A stretch of 58,748 nt of DNA from an uncultured Collinsella sp. (GCA_900541855.1 UQLD01000015.1:1-58748), one strand, 5' to 3'; positions 48,734 through 57,978 are shown, counted from the stretch's first letter. The notes: generated by a model not told the origin, from the letters alone. Numbers and translations: made by a program.

Positions 48734-50239
48734 ATGGCTTTGACCGACATCTCGCATCCCACCGACATCGCAATGCTCACCGATCTGTACGAACTCACTA
48801 TGGCCCAGGGCCTGTGGGAGAGCGGCAAGGCCAATGAGCAGGGTTGTTTTACGGCGTTTTACCGCGACCATCCCTTTGGCAGCGCGTATGCCGTCATGTG
48901 CGGCACCGCCGAGCTGCCCGAGCTTGTCGAGAACCTGCGCTTTACGCCCGAGGACATCGACTATTTAGCTTCGCTCCAGGCTCCGGCCGGCGGCGCGATG
49001 TTTAAGCCTGCATTCCTCGACTACCTGCGCAACTTCCGTGCGCACGTGAACATTGACGCCGTGCCCGAGGGCGAGCTCGTCTTTCCGCGCGAGCCCATGG
49101 TGCGCGTCACCGGCCCGTCGCTGGAGTGCCAGCTGCTCGAGACCGCGCTGCTCAACATCGTCGGCTTCCAGACGCTTGTCGCCACCAAGACGGCGCGCGT
49201 GGTGTTGGCGGCCGACGGTCGTCCCGTGGCCGAGTTTGGCCTGCGCCGTGCCCAGGGTCCCGATGGCGGCCTGGCCGTCGCGCGCGCGAGCTACGTTGCC
49301 GGCTGTTCCTCTACGTCTAATGTGCTCGCCGGTCGCCGCTACGGTATTCCCGTCTTTGGCACACACGCGCACAGCTGGGTGATGAGCTTTGACTCCGAGC
49401 TCGAGGCCTTCCGTGCGTTTGCCAAGTCGAGCCCCAAGAATTGCACGCTGCTCATCGACACGTACGATGTGCGCGAGGGCTGCGAGCATGCCATTACGGT
49501 TGCCAAGGAGATGGAGGCGGCGGGCGAGCGCCTGTCGGCCATTCGCATCGACTCGGGCGACTTGGCCAAGCTCTCCAAGTATGTCCGTGGTCGTTTCGAT
49601 GCCGAGGGCCTGCCTTATGTGGGAATCTCGGTGTCCAACGACCTGGATGAGTACACGATTCAGTCACTGCTCGACCAGGGCGCGCCCATCGACAGCTTTG
49701 GCGTGGGTACCAAGCTTGCGACCTGCTACGATCAGCCGGCGCTGGGCGGCGTGTACAAGCTTTCGGCCCGCCGCGCGAGCGACGCGGAACCGTGGACGCC
49801 GGTGGTGAAGCTTTCCGAGCAGCCCTACAAGCGCACGATTCCGGGCGTGCAGCGTGTGCGCCGCTATTACGACGGCTTTGGCGGCCCGGTCTGCGACATG
49901 ATCTATGACGAGGACCATCTGGCAGGGGAGGGCGCCGCGCGCGGTAATACCCTCGTGGCCGTAAACGATGCGGCGCTGGTGACCGATGTGTCCGAGCTTG
50001 AGTATCGTGAGCTGCTGGTGCCGATTGTGCGCGACGGCAGCGCGGTGGCTCCTCGCGAGAGCATCGAGGATGCGCGCGAGCGCTGTGCTTGGGCGCTCGA
50101 TCATCTGGACGCGGCTTTCAAGCGCTTCCTGTATCCGCAGACCTACGTGGTGGGCATGGAACAGGGCTTGGCCCAGGTGCGCGACGAGCTCGTGCGCAAG
50201 AACATGGCCGCGGCTTCGGCCTTCCCCTGGGCAAAATGA
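48734..50239 (+). CDS. pncB: Nicotinate phosphoribosyltransferase
   Basis: NAD salvage: nicotinate + PRPP to nicotinate mononucleotide. Protein of 501 aa. Seen: MLTDLYELTMAQGLW near residue 14, the loop FGLRRAQGPDGG near 170 (PRPP-contacting Arg), GTHAHSWVMSF near 210 with the phosphorylated His region, IRIDSGDLAKLSK near 275 and SNDLDEY. Starts at 48734 after AAAGG. Followed 80 nt later by proB without a terminator. Confidence 0.92.
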   Translation: MALTDISHPTDIAMLTDLYELTMAQGLWESGKANEQGCFTAFYRDHPFGSAYAVMCGTAELPELVENLRFTPEDIDYLASLQAPAGGAMFKPAFLDYLRNFRAHVNIDAVPEGELVFPREPMVRVTGPSLECQLLETALLNIVGFQTLVATKTARVVLAADGRPVAEFGLRRAQGPDGGLAVARASYVAGCSSTSNVLAGRRYGIPVFGTHAHSWVMSFDSELEAFRAFAKSSPKNCTLLIDTYDVREGCEHAITVAKEMEAAGERLSAIRIDSGDLAKLSKYVRGRFDAEGLPYVGISVSNDLDEYTIQSLLDQGAPIDSFGVGTKLATCYDQPALGGVYKLSARRASDAEPWTPVVKLSEQPYKRTIPGVQRVRRYYDGFGGPVCDMIYDEDHLAGEGAARGNTLVAVNDAALVTDVSELEYRELLVPIVRDGSAVAPRESIEDARERCAWALDHLDAAFKRFLYPQTYVVGMEQGLAQVRDELVRKNMAAASAFPWAK

Positions 50240-50245
50240 TCCGAA

Positions 50246-50296
50246 GGGGACGGAGGAAAACGGACCATATTCCCGTTCGCCCGTTCGCCCGTTCGC
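50246..50296. repeat. GGGGACGGAGG element plus triple 8-bp repeat
   Basis: GGGGACGGAGGAAAACGGA (50246-50264) recurs exactly at 58270-58288. It is followed by three perfect tandem copies of CCGTTCGC (50273-50296), ending 23 nt before the proB start codon. Confidence 0.75.
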
Positions 50297-50319
50297 TCAA
50301 CACTCGATTGGTTTGACGT

Positions 50320-51447
50320 ATGACGACTTCTTATAAAACGATGGTGGTAAAGATCGGCTCGTCCACGGTGGTGGGTGCCGACGGTAAGGTCAACCGTGCG
50401 TTTATCGGTGGCCTGGCCGATCAGGCCGCGGCCCTGCGCAAGCTCGGCTGGCGCTTGGTCGTGGTGAGCTCCGGCGCCATTGCCTGTGGCTATCCCGTGC
50501 TGGGCTTCGACCGCAAACCGGTTGGCGATCTGCCGAGCCTGCAGGCATGCGCTTCGGCCGGCCAGTGCATCATCTCGTCGGCTTACGACGAGGAGTTCCA
50601 TGCGCGTGACCTACTCACCTCGCTCGTGCTGCTCACACGCCACGACACGGCGCGCCGTACATCCTACCTGCACGCGCGCGACGCCCTGCTGTGCCTGGTG
50701 GAGCTGGGCGTGGTGCCGGTCGTCAACGAAAACGACACCGTCACCGTCGACGAGATCAAGTTCGGCGACAACGATACACTCGCGGCCCTCGTGAGCTGCC
50801 TGGTTTCGGCGGACCTGTGCGTGACGCTTTCGGACATCGACGGCCTCTACACCGCCAATCCGCATGAGGATCCGACGGCCGAGTTTGTCCCGGTCGTGCA
50901 TAAGATCGATGCCAAGATCATTGCCTCGGCGGGAGATTCTTCGACGTCGGTGGGTACGGGCGGCATGATCACCAAGATTCGCGCGAGCCGCATTTTGATG
51001 ACGGCCGGCATTCAGAGCGTGATTTGCTCGGGCGAGGAACCCGATGCGCTCGTGCGTCTGGCCCGCGGCGAGAGCGTGGGCACGCTGTTCGACCCGCCGG
51101 CGGAGCGCCTGGATATTGCGCCGCGCAAGCTGTGGATCGCGCTGGGTGACAAGGCACATGGCTCGGTAACGGTTGACGGCGGTGCCGCGAAGGCGCTGGT
51201 CAGCCGTGGCTCGTCCTTGCTCGCGGTGGGTATTCGCGAGGTCGATGGCGAGTTTGCCGAGGGCGATGTGCTCGATGTGTGCGATCCGAGCGGTATGGTT
51301 GTCGCCCGCGGTATCGCCGAGGCCGATTCGGACGTGATGGAGCTTGCTGCCGGCCGCCGCCAGGACCAGATCGCCGGCAACCGCCTGCTGGCAGACCTGG
51401 CCGAGAAGCCCGCGATTCATCGAGACAACTTAATTGTCTTCGCCTAA
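50320..51447 (+). CDS. proB: Glutamate 5-kinase
   Basis: First step of proline synthesis, phosphorylating glutamate. Protein of 375 aa: amino-acid kinase domain (VVKIGSSTVVG near residue 8, VVSSGAIACG near 47, VVNENDTVTVDEIKFGDNDTLAA near 135-155, VGTGGMITKIRAS near 210) and a C-terminal PUA domain (from ~275), the full-length form. ATG 50320 lacks a good ribosome site; translation may depend on read-through from pncB or on the unusual leader. Confidence 0.94.
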   Translation: MTTSYKTMVVKIGSSTVVGADGKVNRAFIGGLADQAAALRKLGWRLVVVSSGAIACGYPVLGFDRKPVGDLPSLQACASAGQCIISSAYDEEFHARDLLTSLVLLTRHDTARRTSYLHARDALLCLVELGVVPVVNENDTVTVDEIKFGDNDTLAALVSCLVSADLCVTLSDIDGLYTANPHEDPTAEFVPVVHKIDAKIIASAGDSSTSVGTGGMITKIRASRILMTAGIQSVICSGEEPDALVRLARGESVGTLFDPPAERLDIAPRKLWIALGDKAHGSVTVDGGAAKALVSRGSSLLAVGIREVDGEFAEGDVLDVCDPSGMVVARGIAEADSDVMELAAGRRQDQIAGNRLLADLAEKPAIHRDNLIVFA

Positions 51448-51461
51448 CGGGTCGACGCTGC

Positions 51462-51561
51462 GCGCCGCCCAGAGCGACAATTTGTCATTCAAAAGGCGAG
51501 GCATGACCATCAGGTCTATGCCTCGCCTTTTTCATGCCAACTTGTTCGCTCTGGGCGGCGC
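51462..51561. terminator. Nested double hairpin after proB
   Basis: Outer arms 51462-51480 and 51542-51561 (GCGCCGCCCAGAGCGA core) pair with one bulged base. Inside, AAAGGCGAGGCAT (51492-51504) and ATGCCTCGCCTTT (51518-51530) pair perfectly and are followed by TT, a standard intrinsic terminator within a larger stem. Confidence 0.8.
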
Positions 51562-51651
51562 TCGCTTCTTTTGTTCGACCTACGATACAAAGCCACTCGC
51601 TTAGGGGCGTTTTCGCTTTCCGTCCTCTTTCTGCAATGACTTCATGAACCT

Positions 51652-51703
51652 GGCACTTGGGGACGTTCCTATTGTGCCGGCAGGTGGGGACACTCCTTTG
51701 CTA
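51652..51703. repeat. GGGGAC-family fragment
   Basis: TGGCACTTGGGGACGTTCC and GGTGGGGACACTCCTTTGC, the same two units as at 38731-38830 without complete right arms. It reaches the stop codon of the minus-strand peptidase gene at 51701. Confidence 0.6.
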
Positions 51704-53119
51704 GAAGATTCGGCGCAGGTCTCCGCGGTTGAGGGCTTCGTCGAAGAGGTGCTTGAATACCACACTGCCGTGCAGGCCGTCGTGCTCGAACTCGTTCGTT
51801 ACCCAGGCATGCGAGTTGCCCACGCGGCTGAGCGTGTCGAGCTGCATACCCGAATCGACGTACATGTCGTCGAAATACACCGCGGCCTGGAGTGGCACCT
51901 CGTTGCATGCTAGGCGCTGCGGGTCGTAGATTTTGTCCCAGCTGGTGTCTTCCATCAGCAGGTCCATCGCGGGCTTGAAGGGCTTAAGTTCGGGCATCTG
52001 CTCGAACATCCACGGGAACATGGCCTCTCCGGTAAACATGAGCGGGCGCGCGAGTGTGTCGAACTCGGCACGATGAGCTTTCTCTTCTGCCGCGGCCCAG
52101 CGAATGGGCATGGTGTCGCCGTCGGCGTAGATGAACTCCTGAAGCGTCCAGTACAGCGGATTCGTGCGCGTGTTGGTGCGTTCGAAGGCACGCATCAAAA
52201 AGCTATCGGATACTGAGGCACCGCAGCTCAGCGTGCCGTCGCCGTTAACAAAAGCGTGATCGATGATCCAATGCATGCGCTCAAAGCTCGGCTTCATGCC
52301 AAAGTCGCTGCCCATAAGCTGTAGACGCTCCACCGTCATTGGCGAGCCGTCGGGCAGCACGGGCTTCTGCTCCTCAAGCGCATCGGCAAGAACCGCCACA
52401 CGCTCGACGTCGGCGGGGTAGCGGTCGTAATACTGCCGCGTCTTGGCGGCCATGCGCGGGAAGGTGTGCGCGTAGACCTCGTTGGCGCTCGCCGGGACGT
52501 GGGGGATGCCGCCGCAGGTAAAGCTCGCCGCCACGCCCTCGGGGAAGAGCGACAGATAGCTCAGCGTCAAAAAGCCGCCGTAGCTTTGGCCGAGCGTGAC
52601 CCACGGCTTGCCGCCAAAGCCCACCAGGCGCAGGTACTCAAAATCGCGCACGATGGAGCTGGCGAGGTGGCGCTTGAGGAAGTCCGCCTGCGCGCGTGCG
52701 GCATCGGAGCCGGCCGCCGTCGCGCGCTCGCCTAGAGCCGCGATCGTGCGCCCGTCCACGCAGCTACTGCGTCCGGTGCCGCGCTGGTCGGGGAGGACCA
52801 CGCGGAAGTGCTTGACGGCTTCCTCAATCCAACCGTCGCTCGTGGGCGAGAGCGGACGCGGGCTCTCGCCGCCGGGGCCGCCCTGCAAAAACAGGAGCAG
52901 CGGCAGATCGTCGTTAATGCGGTCGGGTGCGCAAACCACGCGGTAGAAAAGCTTGATGCTCTCGGGCGCGCCGGCGATGGGCGCCGGCATGGCGCCGCGG
53001 CGCATGGTGCTGCCGACGGCCAACAGCACCGGCTCCAGGCCGCGCCAGTCAAGGGGGACGTCGATGCTGTGGTCCTCGACGTAGAGGCCGGGGACGTGGT
53101 ACGAAGTGATGAGGGCCAT
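51701..53119 (-). CDS. Alpha/beta hydrolase, proline iminopeptidase-like (S33)
   Basis: Protein of 472 aa. Seen: oxyanion-hole motif FLQGGPGGESPRP near residue 78, DQRGTGRS near 115, nucleophile GQSYGGFLTLSYL near 175, an inserted helical cap, and the catalytic His in the C-terminal NSHAWVTNEFEHDGLHG. S33 enzymes of this length remove N-terminal proline from peptides. Its position between proB and proA fits a proline economy, although it is on the opposite strand. Start at 53119; GGAAG upstream. Confidence 0.85.
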   Translation of the reverse strand: MALITSYHVPGLYVEDHSIDVPLDWRGLEPVLLAVGSTMRRGAMPAPIAGAPESIKLFYRVVCAPDRINDDLPLLLFLQGGPGGESPRPLSPTSDGWIEEAVKHFRVVLPDQRGTGRSSCVDGRTIAALGERATAAGSDAARAQADFLKRHLASSIVRDFEYLRLVGFGGKPWVTLGQSYGGFLTLSYLSLFPEGVAASFTCGGIPHVPASANEVYAHTFPRMAAKTRQYYDRYPADVERVAVLADALEEQKPVLPDGSPMTVERLQLMGSDFGMKPSFERMHWIIDHAFVNGDGTLSCGASVSDSFLMRAFERTNTRTNPLYWTLQEFIYADGDTMPIRWAAAEEKAHRAEFDTLARPLMFTGEAMFPWMFEQMPELKPFKPAMDLLMEDTSWDKIYDPQRLACNEVPLQAAVYFDDMYVDSGMQLDTLSRVGNSHAWVTNEFEHDGLHGSVVFKHLFDEALNRGDLRRIF

Positions 53120-53231
53120 GCGGTACTTCCGTTCGTTGCGGTGTTTCGGGTTGACCAATTCTACCGCCGCGGGCGAGGCCATGCGCAAATCGGCTACCAT
53201 GGTTGCAAACTTCTAGGAGAAAGGGCCGCCC

Positions 53232-54518
53232 ATGTCGGTCGATATAGCCACGTATGTCCACGATCTTGCCGTTGCCGCCAAGGCAGCGTCGGCCTCGCTT
53301 GCCACGGCGAGCGATGAGCAGCGCCAGGAGGCCGTGCGCGCCATGGCCGCATCACTGCGCAACGGTGTCGACTCCATCGTCGCCGCCAACGAGCTCGATA
53401 TGTCCGCCGCGCGCGATGCGGGGACCTCGGCGGGGCTCCTCGATCGCCTGTTGCTGACGCCCGAGCGCGTCGAGGGCATGGCCGCCGGCCTGGAGAAGCT
53501 CGCCGAGCTGCCCGATCCTGTCGGCCGCGTGCTCGACCATCGCGTGCTTGCAAGTGGCGTGGACCTCACCCGCGTGAGCGTGCCGCTGGGTTTGGTCGCC
53601 ATGGTCTACGAGGCGCGCCCCAACGTGACGGCCGACGCCGCGGGCATCTGCATCCGCACCGGAAACGCCTGCATTCTGCGCGGCGGTTCGCTGGCCTATC
53701 ACTCGTGCGCCATGATTGCCGAGCTGCTGGCCGATGCGCTCGAGGCCAAGGGTTTCCCGCGCGAGGCTATCTCGATGATCGAGTCTACCGACCGCGAGGC
53801 CACCGGCGAGCTCATGAAGCTCCGCGGCATCGTCGACGTGCTTATTCCGCGTGGCGGTGCGGGCCTGATTCAGCGCTGCGTGCGCGAGTCGCTTGTGCCG
53901 GTGATCGAGACGGGCACGGGCAACTGTCATATCTACGTGCATGAATCCGCCGACTTTGACAAGGCGCTCAACATTATCGTCAATGCCAAGACCCAGCGAG
54001 TGGGCGTGTGCAATGCTGCCGAGTCGCTGCTGGTCGACCGTGCCGTTGCTGATCGCTTCCTGCCCGCAGTCGTTGCCGTGTTGCACGACCACGGCGTGCT
54101 GATTCACGGTGACGAGGCCACGTGCGCTGCATGCGCTGACGCTGGGCTTGCCGAGGGCGACGACTATGTTGCCGCGACTGAGGAGGATTGGGGCCGTGAG
54201 TACCTGGCACTCGAGATGAGCGTGAAGGTCGTGGCGAACGAGGACGAGGCCATCGCACACATCAACCGCTACGGCACCATGCACTCCGAGGCCATCGTTG
54301 CCGAGGACGAGGATGCCTGCGAGCGCTTCCTGGATGCGGTCGATGCCTCGGCTGTGTATGCCAACGCCAGCACGCGCTTCACTGACGGCGGCGAGTTTGG
54401 GCTGGGTGCCGAGATCGGCATCTCGACCCAAAAGCTCCACGCCCGCGGCCCCTTTGCCGCCGAGGCCCTCACCACCTACAAATACAAGCTCCGCGGCACC
54501 GGCCAGGTCCGTCCCTAA
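53232..54518 (+). CDS. proA: Gamma-glutamyl phosphate reductase
   Basis: Second step of proline synthesis, making glutamate semialdehyde with NADPH. Protein of 428 aa, normal length. Seen: GLVAMVYEARPNVTADAAGICIRTGNACILRGG near residues 117-150, RGGAGLIQRCV near 205, the catalytic Cys in QRVGVCNAAESLL near 255, and FGLGAEIGISTQKLHARGP near 395. ATG 53232 follows AGGAGAAAGGG. proB is 1.8 kb upstream on the same strand; proC is not in the window. Confidence 0.95.
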   Translation: MSVDIATYVHDLAVAAKAASASLATASDEQRQEAVRAMAASLRNGVDSIVAANELDMSAARDAGTSAGLLDRLLLTPERVEGMAAGLEKLAELPDPVGRVLDHRVLASGVDLTRVSVPLGLVAMVYEARPNVTADAAGICIRTGNACILRGGSLAYHSCAMIAELLADALEAKGFPREAISMIESTDREATGELMKLRGIVDVLIPRGGAGLIQRCVRESLVPVIETGTGNCHIYVHESADFDKALNIIVNAKTQRVGVCNAAESLLVDRAVADRFLPAVVAVLHDHGVLIHGDEATCAACADAGLAEGDDYVAATEEDWGREYLALEMSVKVVANEDEAIAHINRYGTMHSEAIVAEDEDACERFLDAVDASAVYANASTRFTDGGEFGLGAEIGISTQKLHARGPFAAEALTTYKYKLRGTGQVRP

Positions 54519-54532
54519 ACTCCGTATAAACG

Positions 54533-54573
54533 AAAACCACCACAAAGGGGACAGGCACCTTTGCGGTGGTTTT
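54533..54573. repeat. CCACCACAAAG hairpin, copy 6 (forward loop)
   Basis: Arms AAAACCACCACAAAGG / CCTTTGCGGTGGTTTT (one substitution, still pairing as G-U/A-C) with loop GGACAGGCA. Lies 14 nt after proA and 15 nt after the converging HD gene stop. Confidence 0.87.
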
Positions 54574-54588
54574 AGGTGGCGTGAGCGG

Positions 54589-55188
54589 TTAGGCCTGGAA
54601 GGTGTCGCGGTCGGGGGCGAAGGACTGCATGGCTGCGATGGTGCGGTCGAAGAGTTCGGGAAGCTCCCAGCCCAGCATCTCGGCACCCTGCGAAATCACG
54701 TCGCGCGAGCAGCCGGCGGCAAAGCGCTTGTCCTTGAATTTCTTTTTGAGCGACTTGGTCGTAAAGTCCATGACGCTCTTGCTCGGGCGCATGATGACGG
54801 CGGCGCCGATCAGGCCGGTGAGCTCATCGCAGGCAAACAGGATCTTTTCCATTTGCAGCTCGGGCTTGGGCAGCGAAGAGTTGAAGTCCGACGTGTGCGT
54901 CTGGATGGCACGGATAAGCTCGGGAGACGCACCTTCGCCCTCAAGAATCTCGGCGGCATAGATGGTGTGGTTCATGGGGTCATCCTCATGCTCCTCCCAA
55001 TCCAAGTCGTGCAGCAGACCGACGATGCCCCAAAACTCCTCGTTCTCGGGGTCGAACTCGCGCGCAAAGTAGCGCATAGTGCCCTCGACCGTCTCGCCAT
55101 GGGTGATGTGGAACGGGTCCTTGTTGTGCTCGTTGAGCAGTTCGAACGCGCGGTCGCGGGTGATTCCGGCGGTAAGCGGCTCTGCCAT
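54589..55188 (-). CDS. HD-domain phosphohydrolase
   Basis: Protein of 199 aa. Metal-binding HD motif LLHDLDWEEHEDDP near residues 58-71, a preceding His near 30 (FHITHGE) and later His in IQTHTSD near 97 complete the site. The family removes phosphates from nucleotides or cyclic dinucleotides; this subgroup is unassigned. Good start with GGAG upstream. Its upstream region contains repeat copy 7. Confidence 0.85.
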   Translation of the reverse strand: MAEPLTAGITRDRAFELLNEHNKDPFHITHGETVEGTMRYFAREFDPENEEFWGIVGLLHDLDWEEHEDDPMNHTIYAAEILEGEGASPELIRAIQTHTSDFNSSLPKPELQMEKILFACDELTGLIGAAVIMRPSKSVMDFTTKSLKKKFKDKRFAAGCSRDVISQGAEMLGWELPELFDRTIAAMQSFAPDRDTFQA

Positions 55189-55242
55189 AAGGGACTCCTT
55201 TTGCTCGTGGGTATCGATAAGAATGAATACTACTAGAACAAG

Positions 55243-55283
55243 AAAACCACCACAAAGGTGCCTGTCCCCTTTGTGGTGGTTTT
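55243..55283. repeat. CCACCACAAAG hairpin, copy 7 (reverse loop)
   Basis: Arms AAAACCACCACAAAGG / CCTTTGTGGTGGTTTT with loop TGCCTGTCC. On the minus strand it begins 14 nt after the carD stop codon and lies upstream of the HD gene, separating the two transcripts. Confidence 0.88.
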
Positions 55284-55296
55284 TGGTGCGGATGGG

Positions 55297-55782
55297 TTAG
55301 TTGAGGGCGGCTTGGGCTAGGCGGGCTTCGGCGTCCTCCTCGGTGACGCCCAGGGCCACGGCGAACTCCTCGATGGAGCGGCGCTTGGCTTCCTTGAGTA
55401 CGCGCATGTAGTAAGAGCTTGGCTTTTTATCTGCTTCCTCGGCCTGGCGAATACGGTGCATCATGGTTTTCGCCACGCGGACCGTCTCGGGCGCACCCAG
55501 CTTGAGCTGCTGCTTAAAGTGCGTCTCCTCCAGCGAGCTGTTGCGCTCGGTAAAGGTGTCGCACTCCAACTCGTCGTAGTGGCTCAGCAGGTGTTCGGCA
55601 TCTTGCTGGGAGATGGCGGCATGCAAACGGTCGGCCTGCGCCACGGGGTACATGAGAATCGTCTGCGCATGTCCCTGCTTGGTCTCGAGCAACAGCATGG
55701 GCTGCGGCGTGTCGTCCCTAAAACCGACGACGGTGCAGACTCCCTGACCCGGATGAATGACGTGTTGACCGATTGAGAACAT
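55297..55782 (-). CDS. carD: CarD/CdnL-family RNA polymerase-binding regulator
   Basis: Protein of 161 aa, normal length. N-terminal Tudor-like RNA polymerase-interaction domain MFSIGQHVIHPGQGVCTVVG (residues 1-20 onward to ~60), then an all-helical DNA-binding domain with KLGAPETVRVAKTMMHRIRQAEE near 95-115. CarD stabilises open complexes, chiefly at rRNA promoters. Ribosome site GGAGGT. The last residues VALGVTEEDAEARLAQAALN are typical. Confidence 0.93.
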   Translation of the reverse strand: MFSIGQHVIHPGQGVCTVVGFRDDTPQPMLLLETKQGHAQTILMYPVAQADRLHAAISQQDAEHLLSHYDELECDTFTERNSSLEETHFKQQLKLGAPETVRVAKTMMHRIRQAEEADKKPSSYYMRVLKEAKRRSIEEFAVALGVTEEDAEARLAQAALN

Positions 55783-56124
55783 GCTACCTCCAACTTATAC
55801 GAATTCACGTATGTTTAGAATACCACGCTGACGTGCGTAAACCCTTACTTTATGCAGGAAAAGCACACAACTCCGATAGGTAAGAGTATTCGATAAAATA
55901 CACCACCCATTCATATGTTTATGCAGTTCCAACGCGTGCATAATCTGCAGGCAAACCGCCAACTTTGTACTGCCGCGCAGGAGCGGTAGTCATTTTTGTG
56001 CATATGCAATATCTATTAGCTTTACCCTGCGACAGTGTGCGTCGCTTGTGATAGAGTGCTACAAACTCTGGCTTTTGCCCTACGAGTGACCAAGAGCTCG
56101 GGGGCTTTAACACAAGGAGGATCT
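55783..56124. other. Gap between divergent carD and argS
   Basis: About 340 bp without a gene, clearly AT-richer than the coding DNA on both sides, as expected for a double promoter region. No T-box or recognisable riboswitch before argS. A TATAA-like word lies next to the carD ribosome site. Nothing further is supported. Confidence 0.5.
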
Positions 56125-57978
56125 ATGCCCGAGAAGATTGAAGAGCTGGTACGCGCTGCGCTTGCTGCGGCCCAGGAGGCCGGCGACCTTTCCGCATTTG
56201 AACTTGACGATTGCGCCATCGAGCGACCGGCTGACACTTCTCATGGCGAGTGGACCTCCACCATGGCCCTGAAGTCCGCCAAGCTGGCCCACTGCGCCCC
56301 GCGCAAGATTGCCGAGGCCGTCGTTGCCCATATGCCCGAGGATCCCGCGATCGAGAAGGTCGAGATCGCCGGCCCTGGCTTCATCAACTTCTACCTCTCC
56401 GTTGCCGTCAAGAACGCCATCTTTGGCGAGGCCCGCGAGAAGGGTATGGACTTCGCTAAGTCCAACGTCGGCGGCGGCCTGAAGACCCAGGTCGAGTTCG
56501 TTTCCGCCAACCCCGTCGGCCCCATGCACATCGGCCATGGCCGCTGGGCCGCGCTGGGCGACTCCCTCTGCCGTGTTATGGACCACGCCGGTTACGACAT
56601 CCAGCGTGAGTTCTACATCAACGACCACGGCTCTCAGATGAACACCTTCGGCAACTCCATCAGCACGCGCTATATGCAGCTTGCCGACATCATCGCCAAG
56701 CAGGGCGTGGATATCGACGAGGCTCACAAGCTGCTGATCGCCGACCGCGATGCCTTTGTCGCCGACGAGAACGACGAGCACCCCGAGACCCATCCGTATC
56801 AAGACAACTTTGCCGAGACCCTGGGCAAGGACTCCTACGGCGGCGACTACATCATCGACGAGGCTGCCGAGTTCTGGCGCACCGACGGCGACAAGTGGGT
56901 CGAGGCCGATCCGCAGGAGCGCATGGAGAGCTTCCGCGAGCGCGGCTACGTAAAGATGGTCGACAACATGCGCGACCTCTGCCACGCCGTCAATTGCGAC
57001 TTCGATCGTTGGTTCTCCGAGCGCTCGCTGTATGTGAAGGACACCGAGGGCGAGACTGTCGGCACTTCCGCCGTCGACCGCGCTTTTGAGAAGCTCGACA
57101 AGATGGGCTACCTCTACACCAAGGACGGCGCCCTGTGGTTCCGCTCCACCGACCTGGGCGACGACAAGGACCGCGTCCTGATCAAGTCCGACGGCGAGTA
57201 CACCTACTTCGCCTCCGACGTTGCCTATCACTGGGATAAGTTCCAGCGCGTCGACCACGTCATCGACATCTGGGGCGCCGACCACCACGGCTACATCGAG
57301 CGCGTCCGCTGCGTCTGCGACGCTCTTGGCTATCCCGGCAAGTTTGAGGTTCTGCTGGGCCAGCTCGTCAACCTGCTGCGCAACGGCAAGCCCGTCCGTA
57401 TGTCCAAGCGCAAGGGCACCATGGTGACCCTGCAGGAGCTCGTCGACGAGGTCGGTTCCGACGCCGCTCGTTACACGCTCATCTCCAAGAGCTCCAACCA
57501 GATGGTCGACTTCGACATCGAAGCCGTTAAGAAGCGCGACAACTCCAACCCGGTGTACTACGTGCAGTACGCTCATGCCCGCGTGTGCTCCATCCTGCGT
57601 CGCGCCGCTGACGTTACCGCCGAGCAGGCCGCCGAGATGGGCATGAAGGCCGTTGCCGCCAAGGCCATCGGTGAGAATGTCGATTACTCGCTGCTGACCG
57701 ACCCGACCGAGCTCGCCCTTTCGCGCAAGCTCAACGAGCTCACCGACCTCATCGCCAGCTGCGCTCGCGACCGCGCTCCGTTCCGCCTGACGCACTTTGC
57801 CGAGGAGCTCGCCGGCGACTTCCACAGCTTCTACGCTGCCTGCCAGGTCCTGCCGAGCGAGGGCCGTCCCGTCGACCCCGAGCTCTCGCGCGCCCGTCTG
57901 GCCGCTTGCGACGCCGTCCGCGTAACGCTCGCCCTGGTGCTTACCCTCGTTGGCGTTTCCGCACCCGAGCAGATGTAA
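56125..57978 (+). CDS. argS: Arginyl-tRNA synthetase
   Basis: Class I synthetase of 617 aa charging tRNA-Arg. N-terminal additional domain residues 1-~110; HIGH motif PVGPMHIGHGRWA near 132; KMSKS-like RMSKRKGTMV near 428, with the usual ArgS deviation (MSKRKG); C-terminal DALR anticodon domain from ~500. Also GADHHGYIERV near 392. Start 56125 follows AAGGAGG. Ends with an intrinsic terminator 46 nt past the stop. Confidence 0.95.
   Translation: MPEKIEELVRAALAAAQEAGDLSAFELDDCAIERPADTSHGEWTSTMALKSAKLAHCAPRKIAEAVVAHMPEDPAIEKVEIAGPGFINFYLSVAVKNAIFGEAREKGMDFAKSNVGGGLKTQVEFVSANPVGPMHIGHGRWAALGDSLCRVMDHAGYDIQREFYINDHGSQMNTFGNSISTRYMQLADIIAKQGVDIDEAHKLLIADRDAFVADENDEHPETHPYQDNFAETLGKDSYGGDYIIDEAAEFWRTDGDKWVEADPQERMESFRERGYVKMVDNMRDLCHAVNCDFDRWFSERSLYVKDTEGETVGTSAVDRAFEKLDKMGYLYTKDGALWFRSTDLGDDKDRVLIKSDGEYTYFASDVAYHWDKFQRVDHVIDIWGADHHGYIERVRCVCDALGYPGKFEVLLGQLVNLLRNGKPVRMSKRKGTMVTLQELVDEVGSDAARYTLISKSSNQMVDFDIEAVKKRDNSNPVYYVQYAHARVCSILRRAADVTAEQAAEMGMKAVAAKAIGENVDYSLLTDPTELALSRKLNELTDLIASCARDRAPFRLTHFAEELAGDFHSFYAACQVLPSEGRPVDPELSRARLAACDAVRVTLALVLTLVGVSAPEQM

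Noticed and set aside
55783..57978. T-box riboswitch before argS or trpS
   Set aside because: Neither leader contains a T-box-like TGG-rich sequence followed by a terminator.
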